Source: Letharia columbiana (taxonomy: Eukaryota > Ascomycota > Lecanoromycetes > Lecanorales > Parmeliaceae). From it: DNA of 64,000 nucleotides. Made by a program: the position numbers and the translations under genes. The notes under the pieces are model-generated. The model had not been told where the DNA came from. It was given only the letters and a program-made list of their open reading frames with translations, and did no database searches. Positions within the stretch are counted from its first letter, which is position 1. Every line of letters begins with the position of its first letter. Positions 43,695 to 58,550 of this stretch are shown one piece after another. The stretch covers positions 305,001 through 369,000 of the forward strand of contig NW_023501073.1 of NCBI RefSeq assembly GCF_014066305.1, given 5' to 3'.

Positions 43695-45210
43695 TATAAA
43701 AAATTTCGTCGCTATAGAGGCGTAGCGTAGTTTTATTAATATATTCTTATAAATAATAATCCCCTCTTTTATCTTTCTTCTTTCTTCGATTTATTATATT
43801 TCTCGCTTTTTACTAACTAGTCTATATTTATAAAGAATATATCGAGCTATCTACTTCGCTTTATACTTATATTCTTTATTCTCTATATTTAATATCTATC
43901 GATTATAAAAAAAACCTTAAAATCTATTTTCTTAATTCTTATTTACGTTATTAGCGACGTCTTAGCGCGCTTAACTCTCGAATATAGAAGTTATATTTAT
44001 TTCGACAATATTAATTAAATTCTTCTAAGAATATCGCCTCGCTTCTTATTAGTTTATTTAATAATTTATTATTCTATTACGTAGTTTTTAATAGCTATCT
44101 TAATTATTAATATTATTCTTATTTATATAACTAATAATTAAACTATTTTATTAGTATTTATCTTTACTCTTTTATTATAAACTACTTACTCTTATTAATT
44201 AATAATCTTCTTCATCTCTCTATTCGCCTATTTATTATCGTTAATATTAATATATATTAAAATCTAGTATAATTCTATTACTATCTCGAGATACCTTAGC
44301 GAATTAATAATCTATATTATTTATATTATATAGATCTATTTTAAATACTTATCTAAGTCTTCGATAGTCTAAATCGATATTTAATTATTTATATTTATTA
44401 TAACTCTATTAAGTTATAATCTTATTTAATATATAACTATTATAGTTAAAGCTTAAAGAATATTATATAACTTTATTAAATATATCGTATATTAGTCGCT
44501 TAAGTCTAAATAGATATTAAAAATAAAATTAATATCTAACGATATAGTTAAAGCTTTTACTTTTTTATTAATTTCGCTATCGTCTATATATATTATTATA
44601 TAACCCTTATTAATCGATCTTTTAATTAGTTCTTTAGCGGCTTTCTTAATCTTATAAATTATTATTTTAAAAGACTCTTAGTCGAAGGCGACGCTGAAAA
44701 AGCGTAGTTTCTTAATCTTATTAATATCGCTATATCGTTCTTCGAATCTATTAATATATCGCTTTAGTAAACTTAATTTTCTATTCTTTTTAAATTTTCT
44801 TTTAAACTTCTATCGCTTAAATCGTAACTTAATAATCTCGCTATATATTAAATTAATAGCGATTTATAAGATAGCTTTCGAGGTAATCTTATCTAGCTAT
44901 TATTTAATTAATAAAAGATACGCTTTTATATCGAGTATTAAAATAGATATAATCTTAAATACTTTAATTATCTTTCTTTCTATCTAAGATTAAATCCTTT
45001 ATAATAATAAGAGATAAGTTTTATTATAGTCGATAGTATCTTTAGACTAATATTATATTAAGTAATAATATATTATTTATAAGATAATTACCGCCTAATA
45101 GAGCTATCTTATACTCTTATAATTATTATCTTATATTAATCTAATAATCCTCGTTAATATACTAATACTTTTAATAGTCTTAGATTAAATTTTCTTATTA
45201 TAATAGCTCT

Positions 45211-45835
45211 ATCTGCAAATCTAAAAAGTTCCTTTTCGTACGATTTCCGCCGGGTCCGCACTATAAGCACGATTTAGTCTATTTAGTAGACTTTACCTAT
45301 ATTTAACTCTTTCCGCCGATTTAGCAACTATTCTAATTCTTTCTACTAGTTCTATTAGTTTAGCAACTTCAAAAATTTTTAATAACTTTAAAATTTTTAC
45401 GTAATATACTTTAATATACTCTAAGTACTATTCTATATATATATAGTATTAATATATATTATTATTAATATACGCATTATTATACGCTATATTAGAGTAT
45501 TACTTACGCGATTAATTTTATTAAATCATCTAATTTCGTAGTTAAATTTAAGTTAGCGTTAATACTCGTTACCGTAAAACCTTATCGTTATAACGTCGAT
45601 TATTAAAACTTTTCTTTTTTTATATATATTACTATTAAACTAATAGAACTAGTAGAAAAGATTAGAATAGTTACTAAACCGGCGGAATTTAGATAGATTC
45701 TAATTAGATTTACTAAATCGATGGAATTTAGACGGATTCTAATTAGATTTGCTAATCCGACGGATTTTGTGATTTCCGCGACAAACGCGCGATCAGCAAT
45801 TTCAAATTTTGCAGGAACTTTTTAGATTTGCAGAT
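45211..45835. mobile_element. Nested non-autonomous TIR (foldback/MITE-like) element, 625 bp
   Basis: Perfect 23-bp inverted ends: ATCTGCAAATCTAAAAAGTT at 45211 and its complement ending at 45835. A second, near-perfect inverted repeat of about 53 bp lies inside (45311-45363 and 45634-45687), so the element could fold into a long hairpin. It interrupts LINE copy 3 at a point that is continuous in copies 1 and 2. Flanks are compatible with a TA target duplication (Tc1/mariner or Fot1-like), but the ends are too worn to be sure. No coding capacity. Confidence 0.8.
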
Positions 45836-48800
45836 GTTTATAGAAGTTTAAAATCGATTTCGACTTCTAAATAGCGAATAAAGCGTCTCGCCTTAATATA
45901 TTATCTCTTATTAAATTATAAAGAATAATTTAAGTTAAATCTCTATTTTCTATTAAGATATAGTAGTTAATATTTATTAGAATTAAACTTTAATTCATAT
46001 CGTAATACTTACTTTATATAAACTTCGTCGTAGATTTTATAAAGAGCGTTATAGTTTTCCTCGATAGAGTCTTCTATTATTAAAAGATCTATATCGTTTA
46101 TAAAGCTAATAGCTATCGTTCTTAAGTCGATATAACTATTATATTTATTAATAAAATCTAAGTTATAGAAGAGATAAAGTATAGGCGATAGCGATAATTC
46201 TTAAAGAATTTCGATTACTATAAGAGTCTTTAATATAAAGTATTCGCTTATTTTTAATATTATTATTCTATTAAATAAAAACGATTCTATCTAGTTAACT
46301 ACTCTTATATCGATTTTTTACTTTCGAAGATTATAGAGTAATTGAGAATAAGAGATTTTATTATATATATCTAAAACGTCTAGTAATAACATCGTAATTA
46401 CTTTATTAGAGTTCTAGATTTAATATATTCTTTCTAGAAGATAGTAAATATCGTATTTATATAATCGTAATCTACGATCTTTTATATATATAGTCGATAG
46501 AAGTCTATATATCTTCGTAAGATATATTATTCTTCTAGCGAGAATAAATTTTATTATCTTTTCTATAATGTTAAGTAGAGCTATTAGTCGATATTCTTTA
46601 GAAATTAAATAATTCTTATTCGACTTCGAAAGAATAATTATTATTAATATTCTAAAGTGCTTTAAATAGTAGTCGTTCGTTATATATATATTAAATATTC
46701 TATATAAATAAAAGAGTAATAACTCTAGAATCTTTTTAAGAATTAGATTAGAGATCGTATCTCTCTCTAAGACTCTCTTTAACGATACTTACATTATAGC
46801 CTTTCTTATTTTATTTATAATAATTATACTTATTAGATAGACTTATAAATATATTATATCGATATTAATATTATCTAACTCCGCCTATATCAATAATAAG
46901 AAGAATATTCTTATAAGAAGATCTACCTTTAGACTTAATTCGTTATATTCTTATTTATCTTTATTAAATAGCGAAGAGAGATATATCTATATTATAAGTT
47001 ATTTTCTAATCTACTTAATCTTTTTTTATATTATTTATAACGACTTATATATCTCTACTATAAACTCTCTAAACGTCTTTCTAATAGTTCTCTTAATTAG
47101 ATTATTTTTAAAGTTCTTAGCGACTTTATATTTATTCTATACTTTCTTTAAAAGCGTTATTCTCTAGCTTCTTTTTAGTAATTTATAACGCTTTTATACT
47201 TTCTTATATTCTAATATAAATTTCAATCTAAATTATAGCGATAATCTAATAATCGAAGTAAACTTCTTTATAGTTATTTAAATAGAGTTAATAATAGTTA
47301 TTATTTAATAATTAATATTATTATTAATAAGATTTTTACTATTTCTCGAGGAATTAACTAGATACTCTTTCGATATTATAGCTCTAGCGAGTATCTCTCT
47401 TAAAACCTCGGCGTTTAGTTTATTAAAGTTTCGATATATTATTAATACTAACTCTATTATAATTAGCTTAAGCTTTATAAGAATTAAAAGATAATTAAAT
47501 TCGCTTTCGAAATTATTTTCGATATTATAGTTAATAATATTTACTATTAATACTAAAGTAGCGAATAATAGATTTATTATTATTTAATAGTTTTCTTTAT
47601 ATATTACCGTTTCTACTAGTAATACTTATTCTATAGCGAATTCTTTCGCTATAAATATTAATTCTTCTACTCTCTTATCGATATAAGTATTTAATTTCCT
47701 TTATATTATATAATAAAGATTAAAGTCGCCTAATATAATTTATTCGTTATTCTTAAACTTTATAAGCGTCTTATATAGTTCGTTAAATTTATCTATTTAT
47801 TAATTATCGAGATTATAAATATTATATATATATATAATTCTATTATTTTCGAACTTAATATTAAGAGTATAGAGGTTCGATAAATAATATAATAAGTATT
47901 ATTACTTTAATAATATTCTCTTATTAATATAGAAGTATATTTATATATTATTATAATAGAGGTAGATTAAATTAAATCTATTCTTTAGAAAATAATATAA
48001 TATATTTATATTAATATTTCTTTAAGACTTCTAAATTACTACTATATCGATATTATAGATCTTTTTATTATCGAAGAATTCTACTATAATTATTCTAAAT
48101 TTTCTTATATTATATTATAGTATTAATAGCTAACTAAGATATACTATTATTTCTTAATATTATTATTAATATTACTTACTCACTCCGCCTAGTCTATAGA
48201 ATTCATATTTTCTTTCTAAGTATTCTTCTTTTCTTAGTCATCGATAGATTAAATATATCTCTTTTTATTTTTATTAATAAGGATCGTAATTCTCTTATTA
48301 TTACTCTTTTAACTTAGAGGCTATCTATCGTTTTTAGAGTTATTAATTTCCTCTATCGCTATACTATTCTTATATTATTTAGCTTTATTTACTACTTTAA
48401 AGAGCGATCTATTTCTAGATAAAACTCTTATTAATAATATAGAAGTATATCTTCTTTTACTCGACTAGAGATTCGATATAATAGTTCTTTTAAGATTTAA
48501 CGCTCTAATTCCTTCTCTACTAATTATTCTATCTTTATCTACTAGCCTATTACGCGTAAATATTAATCTTAAAAAAATTTCTTATTTCGTCTACGATTAA
48601 ATATATTCTAAAAGTAATTACTTAATTAATCGCTTATTTAATAGCTAGTTAATACCTTCTTTATTATTATAAATTATAAAGAAGTTTATTATCTCGCTAT
48701 TCTTATTCTCGTTATCTTCCTCTTCTTTACTATATATATCTTATTCTAAATCTTATATAGTTCCTCGTAAACTAAATATTTATAAGTGTCGATTATATAT

Positions 48801-50304
48801 TCTTTATAATAATACTTCTCTAAGTATTTCTTATATACTAAGTAATTCTTTTTAGAGTATATAGTTAATAGATAATCGTATTTTCAATATACGAAGTATT
48901 ACTTTAATTTATACTACTTATTATAGACGTAATAATTACATAGTTTTAAATCGATAACTAGATCTTCTTCTAGTACTTTATTTTCTTTCTCTAGAAATAT
49001 TAATTCGATAATTAATAAACTCTTATTATAATTCTCTTTATTCGCGTCGAATTAGTTTAGTTATACTATATCGAGACTTAATATATTAGCGTTTTTATTT
49101 TAAACTCTTTTAATTATTATAGTTATATCTTTAATATCGAATATATTAATTCTTACTTTATAAAGTAGAAAATTATATATTTTAATAATTACTCTCGTGC
49201 TATTACTTATCTTTAAAGTCTAATTCTTACTTTTTTTTTAATTTATTCGCCTTCTTCTTATTTATAGTTATAATATATATATCGCTACTCGCTAGCCTTC
49301 TAATTATTCTAATAGATTTTCTTATAGTATTTATATTCTTTATATATTTATTAACTATTATAATTATCTCGCTTAGTATCTTCCCCTCTAATACTTTACT
49401 TATTATCTTATCTTATAACTTTATAATAATCTCATTTAGCTTATTATATAATACTTAATCTTATTTCGATATTACTAATAATATAATAGAGATTTCTTTA
49501 ATAATAAAGAAAAATATTAAGAATTAGTTTAATACGCTAGCGTAACTAGTTATTAATATATTACTTCTTAAACTAGCTATCTAATACTTAATATATATAA
49601 TCTTTTTCTTTATATTACTATCTTAGTTACTTAAATTAATAACTAGTTTATATACTTCGTCTAAGACTATCTAAATTTTAAATTTATTATTCGCCCTTTC
49701 TATAAATACTATCGCCGCTCTAAGAATAGTAACTACTTTATTTATTAATAGTTTCTAATCTTCGTCTATTATTTTTAATATAATATTTATCGATAACTTT
49801 AATATAAATGCGTGCTTCTTAAAATCGTAGTTGTTATAATTTTATTAAGGCTAGTGTAAGGGTGGAAGTACTCGGAGCGAACTGATAGGCTCGCTTATGT
49901 CGCTTGCCAGGCTGTAAGCTACGCAGCTAGGGCGAGTATCTAATATACTTAGCAAAGTCTTAAATACTTACGAGCCTTCTTTCCCCTTCTTCTTTTTTAG
50001 TTATTAGTTTATCTAGTAACTGATTTATCTATTCTATTAACTATATATCTAAACCTCGTAATTATATAGCTGCTACGCAGTTTTATTAAAAGAGGCCTTA
50101 CTATCTTATAGTTCTAATAACTTCGTTTATATAAAGTTATTTAATTTAGCTATGATAAGTAACTCGCGAGTTAATTCTATTAATTTATAAAGTAGAAACG
50201 TCTCGTTACGATTTATTAGCGACGTTTTTAATCTAGTAAGCGACTCTCGTCAGAATACGCCTGCTACGCAATTAAGCGACTATGATTACTAGCCGAAAAG
50301 ATAT

Positions 50305-50490
50305 AATATATCCCATGAGATATTCCATACCAAGTGATATCATACCGTACCCGAATATGATATGGATAGGGTCGGATACCATACCATTTTTCTGATATGG
50401 GTTCGGGATCTTGGCGGGATATCTCACGGTATGGTATATCTATGGGATCATACCATGGAATGGTATATGTATAAAATATCCCTACTAAGA
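50305..50490. repeat. Less-mutated island with repeated CCATACC/GGTATGG motifs
   Basis: This stretch keeps CA and TG and repeats ATACCATACC-like words in both orientations (for example near 50340, 50380, 50430 and 50455). Such clustered short inverted words resemble the subterminal repeats of a hAT-type DNA transposon end, but I cannot locate a matching partner end. Confidence 0.35.
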
Positions 50491-53400
50491 TTTCTATATT
50501 TATAGAATAATCCGACTGAGATATATAGAATATATTTATTCTTCTTTATTAAGAGAGAGGAAATATAAAGAGTAATTTAATATAGCTATTTATCTTTTTA
50601 TTAATATTAATAATTAGAATAATAATTAGAACTATAAGCGTCTCTATTCTTCTTTTTAAAATTATAATATAAAAGAATATTCTAAATTTTAAATCTTTAA
50701 ATATTATAAGAATAAAATTCTATAACTATCTTTATTTATATATTTATCTTAACGCGTTAGATAAGCTTAATAAACTTTATATTTATCCTTCTCTCAAACT
50801 CTAATCTACTCTTCTATTCTACTCTACCTCGATTTTATTAAATACTCTAAATTTATCTTTATTTAATTAAACTTATTAACTATTTATAAATAAATTCGCT
50901 TTTTAAGTTATTTTAAATCTCTTCGTTAAGACTAAATCTATTATTATTAATTCTCTCTAATTATAAATCTATTAATTACTTCTCTATATATTATAAAGTA
51001 TTAGCGATATATCTTAATAAACTTATAAATATTAAACTTATTAAAGTACTTTCTATAAATTTATTATCTTTACTAATATAATTATTATAAATATTAACTA
51101 AATTTTTATATAAAACACTATTAGCTCTTTTAGTCTAATTCGATATACTAAGATCTCCTTTAAAATTAAGTTTAATCTATTTAAACTTATTTTCTTAATA
51201 CTTTATATAAAAAATTATTATTAGAATATAGAATATCGCTAGTAAATAATACTTTTAAGTACTATAATACCTTTTAGTTATTAAGAAGCACTATTTATAT
51301 ATAATAGTTTCCGCGAGAGAATAAAGAATATTACGAGCTATTTAAGCGATTATAGCGTATTTAAATTTTAATTTCTTTTATTATTCTAGAATTAAGAGAT
51401 TCGCTAGATTATTAAAAGGAGCTTTATAAAGATTAGAAGTAAGATTATAACTAGAATAATAATTAGAAGACTTATTATTTCTTCTATATTACTAAAACTA
51501 ATTATATCTATCCTTATTATCTAAATTCTTAATCTTAAATTTTATCGCTTAATCAAGCGTATTCTTATTTAATCGACTTATTCACTTAGCTCTTTATAAT
51601 TAACTACTTATATTAATATTTTAATAATTTTAAAATATCTTTTTAAGCGCTTTTTAATAGACCTTCGTCTATAGCTTCTCTCTAATATTAACCTTTTAAT
51701 TTAATTTCTTTAACTTTATATTATTATAACTTAAATATAAAAGCGTAACTTATTTATATAGATAGTCTAAATCTAATTAAATTCGATTATAATAAATAGC
51801 TAATTTCTTATAAATCGCCTTAAAAACTTTAAAAAGTTCTTTTTTCTAAAAAACTCTTTTTCTTCTTAATTTTCTAAGCTCTTTATCTATATAATTAAAT
51901 AGATAATTATAAATATTAAAAACGTAGTAAATTATAGCCTTCTTTCCTCTATTTATTAACTTTATAAATTTATAAAAAGATTTAATAAGCTAAATTAAAT
52001 ATTAAATCTATTAGAAATTAATCGAAAATTATTTAAACGTCTAGACTATAGTTTTTATCTATAATTATTTCTTATTATTTAATCTTAAATAAATAGTTAA
52101 TCTATTTTTTAAGAAGTGTATAATATTAATATAAAGAAGTAGAGCGCGGATTAATATCTAATAAGTTAAATTTTAGCGAGTCTTAATATTCTAAAAGAGC
52201 TTAAAAGAATATTTCTAATAATATTACTTCTTTTTAGAAGATTAACGTTTATTTAATATTAAAATATTTTTATCTTAAAGTCGTTTAACTTATAATATAA
52301 AAAAGATCTCTTTATATTAGTTATTAATATTAATATATATAATAATTTTTTAAATCTTAATATAATTAATAATATAATAACTAGAATAATAATAAGAAAT
52401 ATTACACCTTTATTAGAATTATTAATAAATTAATTATACTTACTCGAACTTAATTCTCATCTTCTTTATTACTTTAGCTTCTCTAAAATTTCTTATTTAT
52501 TAAAATAATTTTAATATTATCTAGAAGTTCTTTTAAAATTAATTAAATAACGTACGTTATATAGAGAATATATTATAAACGATTTAAGAACTTAAATTCT
52601 TTAATATTAAGCGAGTTTTTTACTACGAAAATAGAAAGATAAGTAATTAAATCTTCGAAGAGTATATTATTATTACTAGCGTTATTAGTTATAAGTCTAA
52701 GTATACGAGATTAAATCTTATATTCTACGAGAATTAGATTAATAATACTTATAAGTTTTTAACTAGTATATTTACCTTCGATATACTCGAAGTCTATAAG
52801 AATCTTATACTATTATTAATTAATATTAATAAAAAAGATTAAAATTACTATAAATAATTAGTAATTATAAAATAATTAATAATTTAGAGCTAGAGAGACT
52901 TTAATATTATCGATTAATAAATTCTTTAATAATTCTATTTCTAGCTCTATAGCTTTTCTTATTAATTAATTCTTTATAATAAATATTAACTTTAATTATA
53001 TATTAAGATCGAAATAATATAAGAGTTATAGTATTTTAGAATTATTAGCGATTATAAATAGAATATCGATATTTATAATCTAGCGATAAAATTATTCTAA
53101 GAAGTCTTCGCGTATAAGCTTTTAACTTTCTAATATTATAAGAGAATCTTAATATTATCTTTTCTAGAGTAAATAATAAATTAGATATTCTATTTATCGT
53201 TTTATTTATTAATAATCTATATCGTCTAGCTTAAAAATATATCTAATTTTTATAATTATTAACTAGATTCGTTTATTATAAACTACTTAAATTAGATTTC
53301 TTAATATATTCCTTAGACTTAATATACACTATTATACCGCTTATTTTATAACCTATAAATAAATAAACTAGAATCTCATCGCAATAACGATAAATAATAT

Positions 53401-56118
53401 ATGGCTCCCCGAAACCGACGAGCGCACATTCGTTGAATTATATTTACTTCTAGAATTTTTTAATTTCTAAGCTCTAATGAATAAGCTAATAATCGCTATT
53501 AAATTTAGATTAATTCTATATAACTTATACTATCTTTATCCACTACTACATTCATTATTTCTTATTATTAATATTAAAAAGAAAGCAAAATTTATTACTA
53601 TCTTTATATCGAAATATACTTATTGATATTTTATACTAAGTATCGTTAATTAAGAAAACTAAGCCTACGCTAAATAAAGATCTAATTAATATCTTAAGAT
53701 TAAGATATTTAAAGAAAAACTAAAAGAAATACGTAAACGAATAAAATGTTAAAAATAAAATAAGATTAATATTTAATATATAAATCCTATCTTCTCGCTA
53801 TAATAGAAACTTATACCGCTTTAATAACTCATACCGCTTTAATAATATATCGCTATATTATTCTCGATATTTTAAATTAAAGATTAATTCTTTCTAATTA
53901 ACATTATAGTTAGTAATTATATATTTAAAAGTATATAATAATATTAATATAGAATTAATATTTAACTTTATCGATTTAAAACTCTAATTAGTTTAGCTAT
54001 TAACACTTCTCTACTTAATATAATATATACTTAATTCGCTTTAATATTACTCGTTTATCGCTATATTATTTTAAATATTAGAATTAAGAATTATATTTTT
54101 TTAATTAATATTCTAATCGCTAACTATATTAATAAAAACGTATATTAATATCTTAGAACTATTAAACTTATTTTATTAGATATTAATATAAAATTAAAAT
54201 CTAGCTTAAACGCTTTAATAATTTAATTAGCTAAATTAATTATTATCTAAATCTCCTATATATAAAAATTAAACCTTTTACTATACTGAGATTATTTTTA
54301 AATTTTAAAATCTTTCTTATTAATACGACTCTCTCTTATTCGAGTAATATTATAATATCTTTTACTCAAGCGTTAAAATATTAAAGTACCGCGTTCTCCG
54401 CTTTTAATTAAGCGATATCGTCTTTAAGTTAATATCTTTAATCTTATAAAAATAGTAATTAGTTCGTTATAGACGAAAATAAAAAAGAAATAATATCTTC
54501 TTTTATTTTTAGAGTAGAAGAAGAGAAGAGAGTAAGTAGATTAATTATAAGCTATACGCGACTCGACATCTAAAAATAACGAATTAATAAAGTTATAATA
54601 TTAAAATAAAGAGCTCTTCTTATAACTAGTAAATATAAGATTAAATAGAAATTAATTAAATTAATAAGATTATCTTTAGTAAGCATACCGCGTATATAAA
54701 GAATATTAAAATATACGAAATACGTATAAAATATAAGAGGGGGTATATATATATAGCTATAAATATCTAAAGTATATTTGAAATATAAGAAGAAGCGCTT
54801 ATATATAGCTCTACGATATATATTAGTAAAAAAAAATCGACTTCTTTTTCTAGTTAACTTTCTAATTAATATTTAAACTTAATCTATCTTTAAATAGCAT
54901 TTTATTTTAATAAGATTTTAATTATATAATATTAGTTAGCTCGATAATAAATACTTAATATTATTCTTTTCTAATCCACCCTCTTCTTTCTTAAAAATTC
55001 TTTCTATTATTATAATAATTATATTATAATATACTCGTTTATTATAATATTATCTATATCTAAAGAAAATAAAATTATTTTCCCTATATTCTATAGTTAA
55101 ATTAAATTAACGATATTATTTTTATAAAGTAAATATACGTCTAATAGCGCTATATCTCTTAATATAATAATTAATTATAATACTAATTATAGTTTATTAA
55201 TATATAATATTATTATCTACTAAAGTCATTAACTCGATAATCGCGAAAGCTTAGAAAATTACTAATAATTTATCAACTATTAATTCAAACTCGTTTAAAT
55301 CATCGAAGTAAAGTAAAGATAAGATTTCGCGAAGGTAAAAATTAGAAGATTATACGCGAAGTTTAAGAAGTATAATTATAAATAAGAAAAGTACGTAGTT
55401 ATATTAATTATATATATTTAAATTAAATAGTAAATTAATTATACGCGTTAATTATATTATTACTAATTAAATTTTAAAGCTTATATATTAAAAGAAATCC
55501 GCGGATTATAAAAATTAACGAACTTAATTATTTCTCGAATCGTATTTACTCGAGTAATAAAGAAGATCTTAACTTATATAGCTTCAAATTTAATTAATTC
55601 GCTTTAAATTTAATTCTCTATACTATAAACACTTTAAAAAGCTAAAGAGATAAAGTTAGCGAGCGAGTTTAATAATATAACTTACTCTCTAGTAATTATA
55701 AATAAAAAAAATCACTAACTAATACCTAGCGGCTCAATTATATACATTTCATATAAAAAGAATTACTTTATAATTAAAAGACATATAGCTTCTCAGATAA
55801 TTACGATAAGATATAAGTTTATAAATAATAATATAATATTATTAAAGTCTAGACGTAGTTTTTATAAAAAGAAAATATATAATAAATAAAAGAAAAACTA
55901 TTCTAAGTTGAGAATAAGATATTCTAATTATCTTTCTACTTATTACGCTTAATTAATAATATTTAGCTATTATACTTAATCTAATAACTTTATATATTTT
56001 ATATTTATAAAATAAAACTCCTTAAATCGATTTAAATATAAATATACATCTATAAAAATACCACTACTTTAGTAAAAGAGACTTCTTATTCTAAAATCTA
56101 TACTAAATCGAAGATTAT

Positions 56119-56397
56119 ATCCCTACGCTCGATAGCTTTAGTTTCTACAATTATTACTAATATCGCAATTAAATTCGTATAATAATAATACACCTTTCTT
56201 ATTAGCGAGTATCTCTATATTTGATAACTTTAATTCTTATAATTACTACTAATATCGCGATCAAATTCATATAATAATAGTACGCCTTTCTTATTAACGA
56301 GTATCCCTACATTCAATAGCTTTAATTCTTATAGTTATTACTAATATCGCAATCAAATTCGTATAGTAATAGTACGCCTTTCTTATTAGCGAGTATA
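56119..56397. repeat. 92-bp tandem repeat, three copies
   Basis: ACTAATATCGC recurs at 56156, 56248 and 56340, and the whole unit (including CCTTTCTTATTAGCGAGTAT) repeats with that spacing. Differences are nearly all C/T or A/G, so the array was duplicated before or during RIP. Confidence 0.88.
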
Positions 56398-57788
56398 TTA
56401 ATAACTATAAATAGCTAAAATATAATAGAAAATAGTAGACGATCTTTAATAATATTCGATTCTAAATCTATAGCTTCTTTATCTTATCTAAGAGTAAAGA
56501 TATTTATATCTAAAATTTAAAATAAGTATATTCTAATATATAGTTATTAAATATCTAGATATAAATCTTTTAACTAAAAAATTAGTTTCTTTAAAATTAA
56601 CTAATATAATTATAATAATAATTAGAAATATAATTATTATATTATATAACGTATTTTAATAGATTAAATTTAATAGGCTTCGCTAGTATAACGCTAGATA
56701 GATTTTAAAATATTAAAGCTATAAGTAGAAATTCTCTCTTTCTTTCTTTCTTAACATCTTAAATATTTTCTCTTATTAACATTTTATATTATAACTATTT
56801 TATCTCATCCGCCTTAACTTAACTTAATAATAATATATCGTCGGTAATTATTAATCTCGATAGTAATTCTATTATATTACCGTTATATAGAGATAATAAT
56901 ATCGATTTATATACTTCGTTAACTTATTCGAAAGATAATATAAATCTTAATAATCTTCTTAACGATATAAATAATTAGTCGAATAATTACTTATTTAATC
57001 TTTATATTAAAGCTTTAAGTTAAAAGAAAATTCTAAAGTCTTCTAGCCGTAAAAAGATAATCGCGAAAAAAACCGAACGAGATAAATCTTCAGTTATTCG
57101 CGCTTTCGATATAAAGATCATAAAAAAGAGTATATCGAGGTCTTCACTTATAAAGACTAAAAATCGATATTAGAAGTAAGAAAGTAAGTATAGTAATATA
57201 ATATATTAACAAGTAATATATATATATAATTAATAATATTTTAGCTATTACTTTACGGGAGATTAAAAGATATTAAAAATTAACTAATTTACTTCTTTTA
57301 AAAAGACCTTTCACTCGTATAATACGAGAGATTGTTAATACGATATTATCATCTCATCGTACTATATGAATTTAGGCTTCTATATTAAATACGTTATAAG
57401 AAGCTATTAAAGCGGCTCTAGTATCGAAATTCCATCGTATATTAGCTTTCTATTAAGTTATTATTTTATTAACAAATTATATAATTAATAACCTCTACGC
57501 TATTTATAATAAAAGAGTTATATTAATAATTAAGAATATAAAACTTATACAAATAATATATTAATATATAATGAGAGAGAGTATGTAAATAATAAGAATA
57601 AGATAATTAAAAGTACTTTACTCAGATAGAAGAGGATTAAGATACTCGATATAGAATAAAATTCTAATCATCTTTCTAATTATCGAAAAACGTGAAAATT
57701 TATTCTTCTAATAACAATCTCTTTATATCCCCTTTATTAGCGAGAACTTCTTATTCGAAAAGATATATAGCTGATAATTTTAATACGG

Positions 57789-58550
57789 AAAATAAGATCT
57801 CGGATTCTCGAATCTTAAAGTATCGTAAGTTAAATAATAACTATAAATAATCTTAGTATAAACTAGATTAGAAGTAAGAATCTAAATATAATCTTTATTA
57901 TTAATAAGGAGATCGCTAAAAAAAAGATAATACTTAGCGTCAACCTATATAAATAGAATATAATTAAACTATAAAACGCGCTTATAGATCGAATAAGAAT
58001 TCGAATAACTTATAAATATAAATTTTTTTTACGAAAGCTCGTTAAGATAATCTACGAGAGTATAGAATTTCTATTATCTCTACGTTCTTATATCGTTAAT
58101 AGCTTTATCTATAAGAGTATTTAATAAAATAAAAATACTAAGATTAAAGATTAATCGATAAATATTTCTTTCTAATCTATAAAAGTACGCTCTAAATTCA
58201 ACTAAACGCCGAGAATTAAAAATTCGTACTTGATTGCTATAAAGTATTATTTTAACTCTACGCGAAGTCTAAAATTCGAGATTCGGATTATAAAATCGAT
58301 TATATTTATTACGCGTATAAGATAAGAAAGAAGTATCGGCGATAAGCGAGTAAAGGGACGCTTAGAGCGTAACGATAATTACTTTAACAAAGAGTCTTAA
58401 ATAATAATATTAATTACGTATATATATCGAAAGTATAAAATAAGATCTTAGATTCTCGAACTCTATAGTATCGTAAGTTAAATAATAGTTATAAACGAAC
58501 TTAATATAAATTAAATTAAAAATAAGAATTTAATATAATAGCGAAAGTTT
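57789..58550. repeat. Direct repeat of about 105 bp, two copies 648 bp apart
   Basis: 57789-57900 and 58437-58550 share AAAATAAGATCT, GATTCTCGAA and AGTATCGTAAGTTAAATAAT in order, with transitions between. A duplicated piece of one dead element or gene. Confidence 0.65.

Larger units (their letters stand above)
43387..50290 (-). mobile_element. LINE retrotransposon copy 3, near full length, RIP-degraded
   Basis: The 3' end (tail TTGATTGATTGATTGATTGATTAC, at 43387 on the plus strand) and the next 100 bp match the other copies. The body continues for nearly 7 kb, about 2.7 kb beyond the point where copy 1 enters the window, so this is probably the whole element with its first reading frame and endonuclease region. 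All frames are destroyed, with CA/TG almost absent. It is interrupted by a TIR element at 45211-45835 and by an A-rich block at 43488-43694. A less mutated stretch at 49845-49940 probably lies at or near the 5' untranslated end. The exact 5' boundary is uncertain. Confidence 0.85.
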
